Shown piece after piece: positions 18,076 to 27,025 of a stretch of DNA of 64,000 nt (the first letter of the stretch is position 1; each line of letters begins with the position of its first letter). The notes beneath the pieces are model-generated. The model saw only the letters and a program-made list of their open reading frames with translations, ran no database searches and was not told the origin of the DNA. This stretch comes from an uncultured Bacteroidota bacterium (lineage in GTDB: Bacteria; Bacteroidota; Bacteroidia; Chitinophagales; Chitinophagaceae): the NCBI GenBank assembly GCA_903903635.1, contig CAIUZK010000211.1, positions 27,373-91,372 of the forward strand, in the 5' to 3' direction. Made by a program: the position numbers and the translations under genes.

Positions 18076-18083
18076 TAAATTTG
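18076..18083 (+). promoter_or_regulatory. -7 promoter box of the chagasin-like gene
   Basis: TAAATTTG, exact match, 38 nt before the ATG at 18122. Upstream in-frame codons overlap this box, which supports the internal ATG. Confidence 0.5.
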
Positions 18084-18121
18084 CTTTTCAATTATATTTA
18101 ATGGCACTACAATCAGTATTT

Positions 18122-18508
18122 ATGAAAAGACTCAGTATGCTTGTTTTGGCGCTAATGATTACGCTCTCGGCCTGCGGCAAGAAAGGGAAAGCGCTGGATG
18201 CCTATGACAATGGCAAAACAATTGTTATGAAAATGGGCCGGACATTCACGGTTACACTGACTAATCCCGGCGATGGTGGCTATTCCTTTTTGCCACCAAC
18301 CTATGACAGATCGATGATAAAATTAGTATCTCACAGCCATACTGTCCGTAAACACCCTGCTGCTGGCGATTTTGGCTCCGATGATTGGGTATTTAAGATT
18401 ATTGGTAATAATAGCCAAAGTAATGTGCTGATACAGGCTCAGCGAGGCTGGGAGGCGGGTAAGGAAAACCCAATTACTATGTTTAGTGTTACGATAAAAG
18501 TTGAGTGA
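18122..18508 (+). CDS. Chagasin-like (I42) protease inhibitor lipoprotein
   Basis: A 128-residue lipoprotein with a signal peptide ending in the lipobox LSAC. The mature part has the layout of the I42/chagasin cysteine-protease inhibitor fold: a first loop NPGDGGY (canonical NPTTGY), a middle loop around DFGSDDWVFKIIG (canonical GxxGxxxF) and a late RGW (canonical RPW). It probably protects periplasmic or surface proteins from papain-type proteases. All three loops deviate somewhat, so the inhibitor call is probable, not certain. Confidence 0.72.
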   Translation: MKRLSMLVLALMITLSACGKKGKALDAYDNGKTIVMKMGRTFTVTLTNPGDGGYSFLPPTYDRSMIKLVSHSHTVRKHPAAGDFGSDDWVFKIIGNNSQSNVLIQAQRGWEAGKENPITMFSVTIKVE

Positions 18509-18668
18509 GGAATGTTTTTCCCTTTTTCTATGCTCACATGAACTCTTCAATCAGAAAACTAAAAAGTACCATCTGGTGTGAAAATGGTGAGCAGTTTGTG
18601 ATTGCTACAGCCTATGCTGATTTCCATCTTTTCTTAGAATGAATGCCTATAAGCGCTAGAGGTTAAAG

Positions 18669-20501
18669 CTACTCCTTCAAAAACTTCCTCACCTCAGTGC
18701 CGTTTATCCTGATGAGGTAAATGCCGGAGGGCAGGTTGGCTACATCAATTTGTACCTGCTGGGAGCAATACTTTTGGCTACTAAATGTTTGCCCTATGTA
18801 GTTTGTGATATCAGCAGAGGTTATTGGATTGTTTGAAGTAATTGTAAGGGTGTTAAAGGCAGGGTTTGGAAACACTTCTATAGATCCATCGCGGGGGGAT
18901 ATGGTGTTGAATGTAGAATTGATACAATCACTACTGGAGCTTATTATAAAGGTATAATGTGTGGTATCTGTGCCGCATGAATTAGTAAGGATATATTCAA
19001 GATTTACAGTCCCACTTGAAATGCCTGTTAACAATCCTATGGAAGGGTTAGTATAATGCGGATCAGCAATTACAGTAGCAATTGAATTATCTAAACTCAG
19101 CCAGATGCCTCCGGTTACTGAGTTGTAAATATCTGTACTGGTACCAGGACAAATACTATCAACGTATGCCAGTAAAGTACCGCCTACCGGAATTGAATTA
19201 ACTGTTACTGTTTTGGTGGCTGAAAAGCCAGATTTTGTGTATGATATCGTAACTATACCTGCGCTTAAACCAGTTACACTGCCAATAGTATCTACGGATG
19301 CAATTACTGCATTACTGCTGCTCCAAAAGCCACCGGTTTTGACTTCGTTTAGCAAGATAGTGTTTCCTGCACACAATTGGTTTGCCCCTGTAATGGGGGA
19401 TAAAATGGTATCAACTCTCATTACCGTAGCTTTACCACCATAGCTGCCATCGGAGAATGAAACATAAGGATTTCCACTCCTGTCCATTGCTAAATCAGGA
19501 CACCAGGCAGGACTAGTTGAGACGGTGGGTCCACCAACTGAAACCCAACTGCTACCAATGAATTTCTTGACTATCACCGGACTGAAACCTCCATAATTAA
19601 TATAGGACACATAGGGAATACCACCGGCATCAATTGCAATAGATGTAAAAGCTGCATATTCTGTTGAGAATCCCGGACTTCCGACAAACACCCAGTTACT
19701 ACCATTATATTTCATAACAGTAGTCTTGCCAGCAATTGCAAGGGCACTATCCACCCAATCCTCAAAAACTACATAGGGCGTGCCGTGCATGTCAATTGCT
19801 ATAGAGGTATACTGAGCCTTCCTGTACGGGAATCCTGTGCCGGCAGATACCCAGGTAGTTCCATTGAATTTCATAACTCTTGCTGCTCCGGCGGCATTAA
19901 AATCGCTGTAAACAACATAGGGTGTACCAAGACTATCTATAGCTATAGAAGGACTTAGGGCCATGCCTCCTGAGAACCATGCACTACCAACCAATACCCA
20001 ATCAGTACCATTGTATTTCATTGAGGTAGCACCACCACCGGCACCATCCATATACACAACATATGTTGTGCCATCGGGTGCAATCGCTATTGATGGTGTC
20101 ACTGCTTCATATGCCGAGAAACCCTCCATACCAACCGTTACCCAACTTGTACCATCAAATTTCTTAACTGTAGCTTTAAGGCTATTGTAATAATCTGAAT
20201 AAATTACAAAAGGGATATTATTACCATCGATAGCAATTTTAGGTGAACTTACTGTACTATCTGAGAACTGTCGGCTGCCAACAAAGGACCAAATGCCTCC
20301 AGTGCATTTCATAACAGTAGCTTTACCGCTATCGACAAAAACCAAATAGGGTATGCCTCCAGTGTCTATTGCTATGGATGTTGTTTGTATATAAGCAGGC
20401 GAGAATCCAGGGCTACCTACAGGTACCCAGATTTGTGCCGAGGCGGGTAAAGAATATAATAGACTGATAAAAATGATATAATACAGAAGCGCATTTTTCA
20501 T
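18669..20501 (-). CDS. T9SS type A sorted surface protein with propeller-like repeats
   Basis: A 610-residue secreted protein. The signal peptide ends at ASAQ. Seven to eight imperfect repeats of about 45 residues follow. Each has the pattern WVxVGxxGFS, then SIAID, GIPYVVYxD, and KATVMKYNG, probably forming a beta-propeller. Next come a BIG2-type Ig domain (about residues 370-440) and a second Ig-like domain. The protein ends with a Por secretion (type A) tail: NPAFNTLTITS, DVANLPSGIYLIRINGTEV and RKFLKE. It should be exported by the T9SS and anchored on the outer membrane. Confidence 0.85.
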   Translation of the reverse strand: MKNALLYYIIFISLLYSLPASAQIWVPVGSPGFSPAYIQTTSIAIDTGGIPYLVFVDSGKATVMKCTGGIWSFVGSRQFSDSTVSSPKIAIDGNNIPFVIYSDYYNSLKATVKKFDGTSWVTVGMEGFSAYEAVTPSIAIAPDGTTYVVYMDGAGGGATSMKYNGTDWVLVGSAWFSGGMALSPSIAIDSLGTPYVVYSDFNAAGAARVMKFNGTTWVSAGTGFPYRKAQYTSIAIDMHGTPYVVFEDWVDSALAIAGKTTVMKYNGSNWVFVGSPGFSTEYAAFTSIAIDAGGIPYVSYINYGGFSPVIVKKFIGSSWVSVGGPTVSTSPAWCPDLAMDRSGNPYVSFSDGSYGGKATVMRVDTILSPITGANQLCAGNTILLNEVKTGGFWSSSNAVIASVDTIGSVTGLSAGIVTISYTKSGFSATKTVTVNSIPVGGTLLAYVDSICPGTSTDIYNSVTGGIWLSLDNSIATVIADPHYTNPSIGLLTGISSGTVNLEYILTNSCGTDTTHYTFIISSSSDCINSTFNTISPRDGSIEVFPNPAFNTLTITSNNPITSADITNYIGQTFSSQKYCSQQVQIDVANLPSGIYLIRINGTEVRKFLKE

Positions 20502-20542
20502 GACGGGATATTATATACTAAAGATACTCATTTAATTAATTC
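20495..20542. repeat. Promoter-region repeat, copy 1
   Basis: A 48-bp block almost identical to 22067-22114. It covers the first codons and upstream region of the 18669-20501 gene, including the -7 box TATCTTTA (minus strand, 20519-20526) and TTAATTAA. Confidence 0.85.
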
Positions 20543-20546
20543 ATTT

Positions 20547-22073
20547 CTACTCCTTCACAAACTTCCTTACCTCCGTGCCATTTATCCTGATGAGGTAAAT
20601 GCCGGAGGGCAGGTTGGCTACATCAATTTGAACTGATTTGTTATAATATTTATTGCTAACAACCTCTTGCCCAATCGGGTTGAAAATAATTACTGATGTT
20701 ATCGGGTTATTGGATGATATAGTAATCGATTTATTCGTAGGATTTGGGAAGATATAATAATTAGAGGAAGGTTTTTGGGTTTCAATAACGGACACTGAAG
20801 AGTCAATAACTGCAACCGTATCAGGTGGGGTGCCACATCTTGTGCCATGCATATTGTAATAAATTAAATGAGATTGTTCAAAATTTGGAGAATCTCCATC
20901 CCAATGATAATAGTAGGTCAATCCAATCCCAAGTTTGAAATACGACCAATCATATTCACTACCTAACCCCCCTGCGTAAAAATTGGCTGGCTCTACAACA
21001 TAAACAGGGCTATGAGAACAATAACTCGTATCATTTGGAATATAAAAAAGATAATTTCCTAATAAAATTTGCTCTTCAGGCATATATGATGTGTCCATCA
21101 GCGGGTAGATGCTGCTTGAAAAATAATATACTCCTCGAGTAGAGACAAAAGTGCAGGGATAATGTGTATACCCAGTGAAGGAACAGGTACCAGCTGAGCC
21201 AACCAAATTCAGGATGGCCAAGGAACCCGAAAGTGATTTAGAGCTAACTGTATCTAAAATTTCTTCAGAAACATTATAAGACATCATAGGTGATATTCCA
21301 TAGAAGTGCGAACTTCTAATCACATCACCACTATCCCAATTGTATAATTGTTGCGTATTGGGGTTTATAAAATCAACCAGCTTAAAAATAGTGATATTCG
21401 GGTTAGGCATAACTGGAGTTGATAATGCGAAATTAATATTTGAACTCGTACATGTTGACCTGTCGAGAAAGAAATCTAAACCAATCCGGTACGCCGAATC
21501 TGGTTTATGATATGGAAATGTATAAAGATCAAAAACCTGAACAAAACCATGATTTTTGCTAAGAATAATTTTGAAGCTGTCCAATGGGTCAGAAGGCACT
21601 ATACCTGTACCATTATTGGCTGTAATCATAATTGTCTTAATGGAGTCAGGAACTGATAGTACCGTCATTGTATCCTTTGAGATTACCGTGGCTTTATAAT
21701 ACAGGCTACTGGAATCTCTATAAAAATCCCAACTGTCTCCTATGTTGGCCTGAGTCTTAATAATTACTGAATCATTCCAATAACTATCAAAAACAAAAGT
21801 GCCATCATTTAGTTGGCGTACCTTCTTCCCTAACCAACTTCCACCATAAGCTAAAAAAGGATATCCACCTGTCCCATAGGTTCCTCTTGGTGTTTGAAAT
21901 GGATAATAAACAATAGTATCCCCTAATGTATCAATTGCATCTATCCTGATGCCTCGCAGGTAGCCGTTGCCATTAATAAAATAATGCTTAACACCTGCCT
22001 GCAGGCATTGGTAATTTTGTGCATTGCAGAAATTGGCACTGCAAATCAGAATAATGAGCAACAACCTTTTCAT
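20547..22073 (-). CDS. T9SS type A sorted secreted protein
   Basis: A 508-residue secreted protein with a signal peptide ending near NFCNAQ. The central region is beta-rich and I do not recognise its domain; it resembles other Bacteroidota surface proteins of unknown role. The C-terminus is a Por secretion tail (FPNPTNKSITISS, DVANLPSGIYLIRINGTEV, RKFVKE). Its last ~75 nt are nearly the same as those of the gene just downstream and of the gene at 36111-37016. It shares its promoter block with the downstream neighbour, so the pair may be co-regulated. Confidence 0.82.
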   Translation of the reverse strand: MKRLLLIILICSANFCNAQNYQCLQAGVKHYFINGNGYLRGIRIDAIDTLGDTIVYYPFQTPRGTYGTGGYPFLAYGGSWLGKKVRQLNDGTFVFDSYWNDSVIIKTQANIGDSWDFYRDSSSLYYKATVISKDTMTVLSVPDSIKTIMITANNGTGIVPSDPLDSFKIILSKNHGFVQVFDLYTFPYHKPDSAYRIGLDFFLDRSTCTSSNINFALSTPVMPNPNITIFKLVDFINPNTQQLYNWDSGDVIRSSHFYGISPMMSYNVSEEILDTVSSKSLSGSLAILNLVGSAGTCSFTGYTHYPCTFVSTRGVYYFSSSIYPLMDTSYMPEEQILLGNYLFYIPNDTSYCSHSPVYVVEPANFYAGGLGSEYDWSYFKLGIGLTYYYHWDGDSPNFEQSHLIYYNMHGTRCGTPPDTVAVIDSSVSVIETQKPSSNYYIFPNPTNKSITISSNNPITSVIIFNPIGQEVVSNKYYNKSVQIDVANLPSGIYLIRINGTEVRKFVKE

Positions 22074-22114
22074 GACGGGATATTATATACTAAAGATACT
22101 CATTTAATTAATTC
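22067..22114. repeat. Promoter-region repeat, copy 2
   Basis: Second copy of the 48-bp block at 20495-20542, with the same -7 box on the minus strand (22091-22098). Confidence 0.85.
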
Positions 22115-22362
22115 CAACTATCCTAATCAGAAATTATATCCGGAGTACTAAATCCCCCCACTAATAAACACATTCAAATATATTATCTTATAAATTTATC
22201 AGCAGACATCTTCAGAAATACAAAAAATATTAATCCTAAATTAATAATTATCGCCCCACTTTCCGCCCGATTCGTTAATTTTAATTGTGTTTGCATCAAT
22301 TACCCAACCATTTTAAGAATGGTACAGTCTATATTGATGTTTAGTATTAATAACAAATATAC

Positions 22363-22938
22363 TTGTCTATAGCTTTGGCATATACTACTACGGGCCATGC
22401 CAGTGAGTTGGAGCAACTCATTCAAGGATGTATCCACAACGAACGTGGAGCACAGGAGAAGCTATATCATCTCTTTTATCCGAGAATGATGGCTTTGGTC
22501 CGCAGGTATATTGATCATGAAATGCAGGCAGAAGAGGTGTTGAATAATGGTTATCTCAGGGCTTTCCAGAAAATTAAACAATATAATTTTCAAGGATCCT
22601 TCGAAGGATGGCTGAGAAAGATCATTTTTCATGCCGTGGCAGACTATGTGAAACAGAATGCGCGTTATAGCAACAATATAGTTCTTATAGAAAAAGATGA
22701 ATTTGTGCATAAAGATCATGCCGATAAGCTGTATTACGATCAGCTTATACAACTGGTTCAGGCTTTACCTGATGCCACCCGGTCGGTATTCAATATGTAT
22801 GTAATGGACGGATTTACGCATAAAGAAATAGGAAATTTATTAGGTATAAGTGAGGGTACATCCAAATGGCATTTATCGGAAGGCAGAAGGGTATTGAAAG
22901 AAAGGATTGAAAAACTGGAGTTGCACCTGAAAATATGA
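22363..22938 (+). CDS. ECF-type RNA polymerase sigma-70 factor
   Basis: A 191-residue sigma factor with region 2 (LYHLFYPRMMALVRRYIDHEMQAEEVLNNGYLRAFQKI, around residues 34-70) and a C-terminal region 4 helix-turn-helix (FTHKEIGNLLGISEGTSKWHL cut around 150-172). No ATG is available; the frame opens at TTG 22363, with a second TTG at 22375. The box TATACTTG at 22358-22365 overlaps the first TTG, so 22375 may be the true start. The next gene begins about 40 nt downstream and is a likely membrane partner. Confidence 0.88.
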   Translation: MSIALAYTTTGHASELEQLIQGCIHNERGAQEKLYHLFYPRMMALVRRYIDHEMQAEEVLNNGYLRAFQKIKQYNFQGSFEGWLRKIIFHAVADYVKQNARYSNNIVLIEKDEFVHKDHADKLYYDQLIQLVQALPDATRSVFNMYVMDGFTHKEIGNLLGISEGTSKWHLSEGRRVLKERIEKLELHLKI

Positions 22939-22978
22939 TTTGGCAATAACTATTTTAAAAATAAAAAAACTTATCCAA

Positions 22979-25537
22979 ATGGATAATAATTTAATCAACA
23001 TCGATGACCTGGTAAGGCAGCGATTAACAGGACGGGAGGAGCGGGAGCCTGCCGGTGCATGGTTGCGCATGCGCGAACTTCTGGATAAAGAAGAAGAACG
23101 TAAGCCCGTCGGCTTTATCTGGCGCCGCATGTTTGGCGGCCTGGCTATTCTGGTGCTGATCTCCGCGATCAGCCTGGGTAGCTATGAGCTTTCATCTTCT
23201 TACAAAAGGTCGGCAGGAAACAATACTCCCGTTATTGCTTCCTCTGACGTGAACACCAATACACATAACAATCAGAATCCCGCAACCAATAATAACAGTA
23301 TTGCTCCGGTAGCCGCAAACGATAATACAACTGACAAGCATAACAAATCAACCAAAACATCTGCCGCTTCAGGCATTTCAGATAACCATTCTAAAACAAC
23401 TGCTAAAGAAAACACTACTACTCCTGTCGTTACATCTGCTGTAACAAGTACTTCTGTTACTCAGCCTGCACATCATAACACGCACAATACTGCCGACAAT
23501 GTAAAATCAACAATTGCCGCTACTAATTCGGAAACTGCAGGCAAGACCAACATTTCTGAAAACACAACCGATAATAATACTGTTGCCGATAATCATGATG
23601 CTGCGCCACACAACACACCGGCTGTTGCAAAAACTACAGGTAAAACACCTAAGACTGCAATAACAACCAGGACTTCTGAAACAACTTCAGGTAGTACTTA
23701 TGCCGGTTCTGCCACACCTGCTGCTAAAGCCGGTGAAACCCCTGCTGTTGCTACTACTAAAACCGGTAGCAATACCAATGGTTTGACTGATACCAAAACC
23801 GAAGCTAAAAAGTCTTCCCTGTCCGGAACCAATAAGCATACCCAATCGGATATCAGTGAGCCTGCGGTTGCAACAAGCAATACAACTGCCAACTCAACTG
23901 ATAAGAGTGCTCCTGCGGTTGCAACAACCAATACTAATGCCAACTCAACTGATAAGAGTACTACTGAAACTTCAGCCAATACAAAACATAGTATTGCCGG
24001 TAATTCATCTAAGCCGGATGGCACAGCTAAGAAGCCCGGAACAAAAACTCAGTTAGCCGGGAATAACAAAAAACATACAGGGATAGCTGCAACTAATGCT
24101 ACTACTGCTAAAACCGGTAAAGGCGTGAATATTAAAACCATTCCTTTGGCTGGCGCTGCACCCACACCTGTGGCTACCACAAACAGTCCGGCTAAAAAGC
24201 ATGGCATAGCTTCATCTATCAAAGCCTCAGGTTCGGCTAAACACATTCCATCAGACAAGAAGACCGATAAAACTGCAATCGCAGGCGCAGATTCTAAATT
24301 GACTGATGACGGCGATATAACAACAACTATTGCCGATAAGCCAGCTATTAAAAAAGCCGGCAAGCGCGGAGGTACCATTACGGCAACTACGGCTCCTGTT
24401 ACGGCTAAAGGAACAACAAGCATTGCGCATCATGCAAAACCTGTTACTCCTGCTTTATCCAAAAAATCAATTATCACCACCGGTTCCGGAATTGCTGAAA
24501 ACGACAATACAGAAGCCGTAAGTATAAGAAGGGGCAATAAAACTATAGATAAGGTAACTATTACAGAAAGGTATATCAAGATATCTCCAAACACTTATCT
24601 CCTGCATCTGGATACCATATCTATGGAGAATATTAATGAAGAATATTCTATTACTAATGTTGCCAAATCTGAAAATTCAGGCCCTTCAAAGGAAGCTGAA
24701 GAAAATGGCAATCTTACTGTCAATAACGGAAATGCGCTGATGGCACCCGGCGCTCAGCCACCATCTGAATCAAAAACTGATGAAGCAATTCCCGCAAAGG
24801 AAACTACCAAAATAAAGAAAGCGAATGGCCATCCGTTTGAGCCTTTGCAGAATGCTTTCAACGATATCAAGTATAAGATAAACGGCACCCAGTTTGCAAT
24901 GGGTCTCACAGGTGGTATCAACGGTACTTTCTTTGGCCCAAGCAGTTTCAACGGTTTCCAGTTTGGAGCTACCGCCAACTTCGTTTTCAGCGAATCATTA
25001 AATGCAATGGCCGAGCTTAAGTATTTCCACCGTGCAAATAACGACTACACCCTGAACGATAACTACAGCACCTATACTTATAGCGGCAATGGCTATACAC
25101 AACAGCAAATGAGTCTGCCTTATACATTTTCTACCTTGCACAGTTTTGAAATGCCTGTATCCATACGCTATACAAAAGGCAAATTCAATTTCTTTGCCGG
25201 CGCAAACCTGGTTTATTCATTTGCAATCAACGAAAGCCAGGGATTGCCTGTTGCAGGCGCCACAAAATCCTTTACAGGATTGGTACCGGGTAATGATACT
25301 ACAGCAAAAATTAAAACCGGTGATTTTGATGCCCGGTTTGGTTTAGGCTATCTGTTCGGTGTTTCCGTTCAGTTGTCGCCAAGTATGTCGCTCGATTTCA
25401 GGGATGTTCAAACCTTTTGGGATAATGCACATTCGGCAGGAGCAAAAGAAATATCAAGCCAACTTTACAGGGCCCCATCTTTCCAGATTTCATTGGGATA
25501 CAGATTTGCCGGCAAGAAAGAAAAAGACAAAGAATAA
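22979..25537 (+). CDS. Inner-to-outer-membrane protein: cytoplasmic head, TM helix, long linker, outer-membrane barrel
   Basis: An 852-residue protein directly behind an ECF sigma gene. The first ~45 residues are charged and cytoplasmic in style (DDLVRQRLTGREEREPAGAW). A single hydrophobic helix follows (GGLAILVLISAISLGS, about 55-72). Then come about 500 residues of low-complexity Thr/Ala/Asn/Lys/Ser sequence. The last ~220 residues resemble an outer-membrane beta-barrel (GLTGGINGTFFGPSS, ELKYFHRANNDYT, SFQISLGYRF). The layout suggests a chain crossing the periplasm and linking barrel and sigma factor. The start is ATG 22979, because the longer frame lacks an ATG. It ends before a clear terminator. 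Confidence 0.75.
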   Translation: MDNNLINIDDLVRQRLTGREEREPAGAWLRMRELLDKEEERKPVGFIWRRMFGGLAILVLISAISLGSYELSSSYKRSAGNNTPVIASSDVNTNTHNNQNPATNNNSIAPVAANDNTTDKHNKSTKTSAASGISDNHSKTTAKENTTTPVVTSAVTSTSVTQPAHHNTHNTADNVKSTIAATNSETAGKTNISENTTDNNTVADNHDAAPHNTPAVAKTTGKTPKTAITTRTSETTSGSTYAGSATPAAKAGETPAVATTKTGSNTNGLTDTKTEAKKSSLSGTNKHTQSDISEPAVATSNTTANSTDKSAPAVATTNTNANSTDKSTTETSANTKHSIAGNSSKPDGTAKKPGTKTQLAGNNKKHTGIAATNATTAKTGKGVNIKTIPLAGAAPTPVATTNSPAKKHGIASSIKASGSAKHIPSDKKTDKTAIAGADSKLTDDGDITTTIADKPAIKKAGKRGGTITATTAPVTAKGTTSIAHHAKPVTPALSKKSIITTGSGIAENDNTEAVSIRRGNKTIDKVTITERYIKISPNTYLLHLDTISMENINEEYSITNVAKSENSGPSKEAEENGNLTVNNGNALMAPGAQPPSESKTDEAIPAKETTKIKKANGHPFEPLQNAFNDIKYKINGTQFAMGLTGGINGTFFGPSSFNGFQFGATANFVFSESLNAMAELKYFHRANNDYTLNDNYSTYTYSGNGYTQQQMSLPYTFSTLHSFEMPVSIRYTKGKFNFFAGANLVYSFAINESQGLPVAGATKSFTGLVPGNDTTAKIKTGDFDARFGLGYLFGVSVQLSPSMSLDFRDVQTFWDNAHSAGAKEISSQLYRAPSFQISLGYRFAGKKEKDKE

Positions 25538-25560
25538 CCTATAGTTTAGGTTACTATACA

Positions 25561-25593
25561 GAAACCTGGGTGTGCGCTCAGGTTTCTTTTTTT
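25561..25593 (+). terminator. Intrinsic terminator of the sigma/barrel operon
   Basis: Stem GAAACCTG (25561-25568) with CAGGTTTC (25579-25586) and a 10-nt loop, running straight into a T tract (25586-25593). It lies 24 nt after the stop codon. Confidence 0.85.
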
Positions 25594-25610
25594 ATATCCT
25601 TTACCGGTCA

Positions 25611-26396
25611 TTATTCATTGACCTTGCCCATAGCGGCATGTTTCATTTGCCCGGTTACAGCCTTACCCAGATAGCGTTCTATCGCCCTTTCTATAATATA
25701 GATAACCGGTGTAAGCACAATAGCCATCGTAAATTTATAAGCATAGGTAACCATACCTATTGCCAGTACCCGCTGAAAGGTCCATCCCTTGCCAATTTTG
25801 AACGCGATAAACAATACAATGAAACTATCGACAAGCTGAGATACCAGTGTAGAGCCTGTAGCCCTGAGCCAGACCCGCTTTTCACCAGTCACCTTTTTTA
25901 TTCTGTGAAATATCCACACATCCACCAACTGGCTTACCATAAACGCAACCAGGCTACCTACAATAATCCACATTCCCTGCCCGAAAATGTTTGAAAACGC
26001 CGACTGCATATCCGGCACTCCGGCAGCCTGCTGGCTGCCTGTCCAGAAAGAGGTATCGGCAGGTATGCCTATGGCCAGGTAAAACATGAGGAATGCATAA
26101 CTTATCAGTCCGACTGCTATATAGGATATCCGTTTTACTGCCCTGGGGCCATAGTATTCATTTACAATATCGGTCATTATAAATTCAAGTGGCCAGAGTA
26201 ATACACCGCAGGTTAGTGTAAAGGTCAAACCCGGCTCCCCAAATAAAGTAAAGGGCGTGGGAATCATACCAAAAACCCGCTCCAGCGAAAATAGTTTACC
26301 ACCAATGCACTCAGCTATCAGTGCATTGGCAACAAAAAAAGAAGTCAACAGGATAAACAGCCGGGTTGGCTTATCATTTAGTATTTTATGAATCAT
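25611..26396 (-). CDS. Queuosine precursor transporter (YhhQ/DUF165 family)
   Basis: A 261-residue integral membrane protein with about six helices. Family marks are FFVANALIAECIGGKLF near the N-terminus, the TDIVNEYYGPRAVKR motif (about residues 74-88), and VDSFIVLFIAFKIG late in the protein. YhhQ imports preQ0/preQ1 for synthesis of the tRNA base queuosine. The gene converges on the sigma/barrel operon, with the terminator between them. Confidence 0.88.
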   Translation of the reverse strand: MIHKILNDKPTRLFILLTSFFVANALIAECIGGKLFSLERVFGMIPTPFTLFGEPGLTFTLTCGVLLWPLEFIMTDIVNEYYGPRAVKRISYIAVGLISYAFLMFYLAIGIPADTSFWTGSQQAAGVPDMQSAFSNIFGQGMWIIVGSLVAFMVSQLVDVWIFHRIKKVTGEKRVWLRATGSTLVSQLVDSFIVLFIAFKIGKGWTFQRVLAIGMVTYAYKFTMAIVLTPVIYIIERAIERYLGKAVTGQMKHAAMGKVNE

Positions 26397-26514
26397 TATT
26401 ACCGCGCTTATTATAATTTCACATACCGCTCCCGGCAGGATACCAGGATATATCTGCCGATAAAGCTATCCGTTTTTTTCCATATCTGGTTTATACAGGT
26501 ATAGAGATAAGCGT

Positions 26515-26522
26515 TAACTTTG
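26515..26522 (+). promoter_or_regulatory. -7 promoter box
   Basis: TAACTTTG, exact to TAnnTTTG, 17 nt before the ATG of the membrane protein at 26540. Confidence 0.5.
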
Positions 26523-26539
26523 AAATAAAATGTAACCGA

Positions 26540-26962
26540 ATGGAGATTACCAGATATATTTTACCGGTTGTTTCAGGCGCTATGATCGGAATTTTGGTCA
26601 TAGTGCTGGGTGAAAATATAGTACATAGTATATATCCCTATCCTCCCGGAACAGACTTAAGCAACCCTGAATCTATAAGACTTGCTATAAAATTAATGCC
26701 TGCGAAACTACTGATAATGGTGCTGGTCAATTTCGCCATAGCCTCATTTATTGCAGGCTTTGTAGCGTCAATTGCTTCCAAAAGGATTACTGCCATGCCT
26801 GCACTTGTGGTAGGGCTGGTACTTACCTTATCGGGAATGTATAATGCCCTGTTTCTGCCCCACCCTTTATGGTTTACTCTTGCTAATCTGGTGGTATATC
26901 TCCCGTTTTCCTACCTGGCCTATCTCCTCATCAGAAAGAAAGATTTAACACCAGTTTCATAA
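26540..26962 (+). CDS. Small four-helix membrane protein, unknown function
   Basis: A 140-residue hydrophobic protein with about four transmembrane segments: residues ~5-25, ~58-80, ~86-105 and ~110-130. A polar loop (PYPPGTDLSNPES) lies between helices 1 and 2. I do not recognise the family. It begins with ATG behind an exact -7 box and ends 63 nt before the OmpA gene on the same strand, so the two may be co-transcribed. Confidence 0.65.
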   Translation: MEITRYILPVVSGAMIGILVIVLGENIVHSIYPYPPGTDLSNPESIRLAIKLMPAKLLIMVLVNFAIASFIAGFVASIASKRITAMPALVVGLVLTLSGMYNALFLPHPLWFTLANLVVYLPFSYLAYLLIRKKDLTPVS

Positions 26963-27025
26963 ATTCCGGCACAGAAAATGTGTACTATTTATAAAAAGAC
27001 CGACCTTTTTAGTACTTTAGTGACG

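Noticed and set aside
23200..24500. Thr/Ala/Lys low-complexity stretch as a separate non-coding repeat
   Set aside because: The frame stays open through it and joins a good N-terminal membrane segment to a good C-terminal barrel, so it is read as a coding linker.
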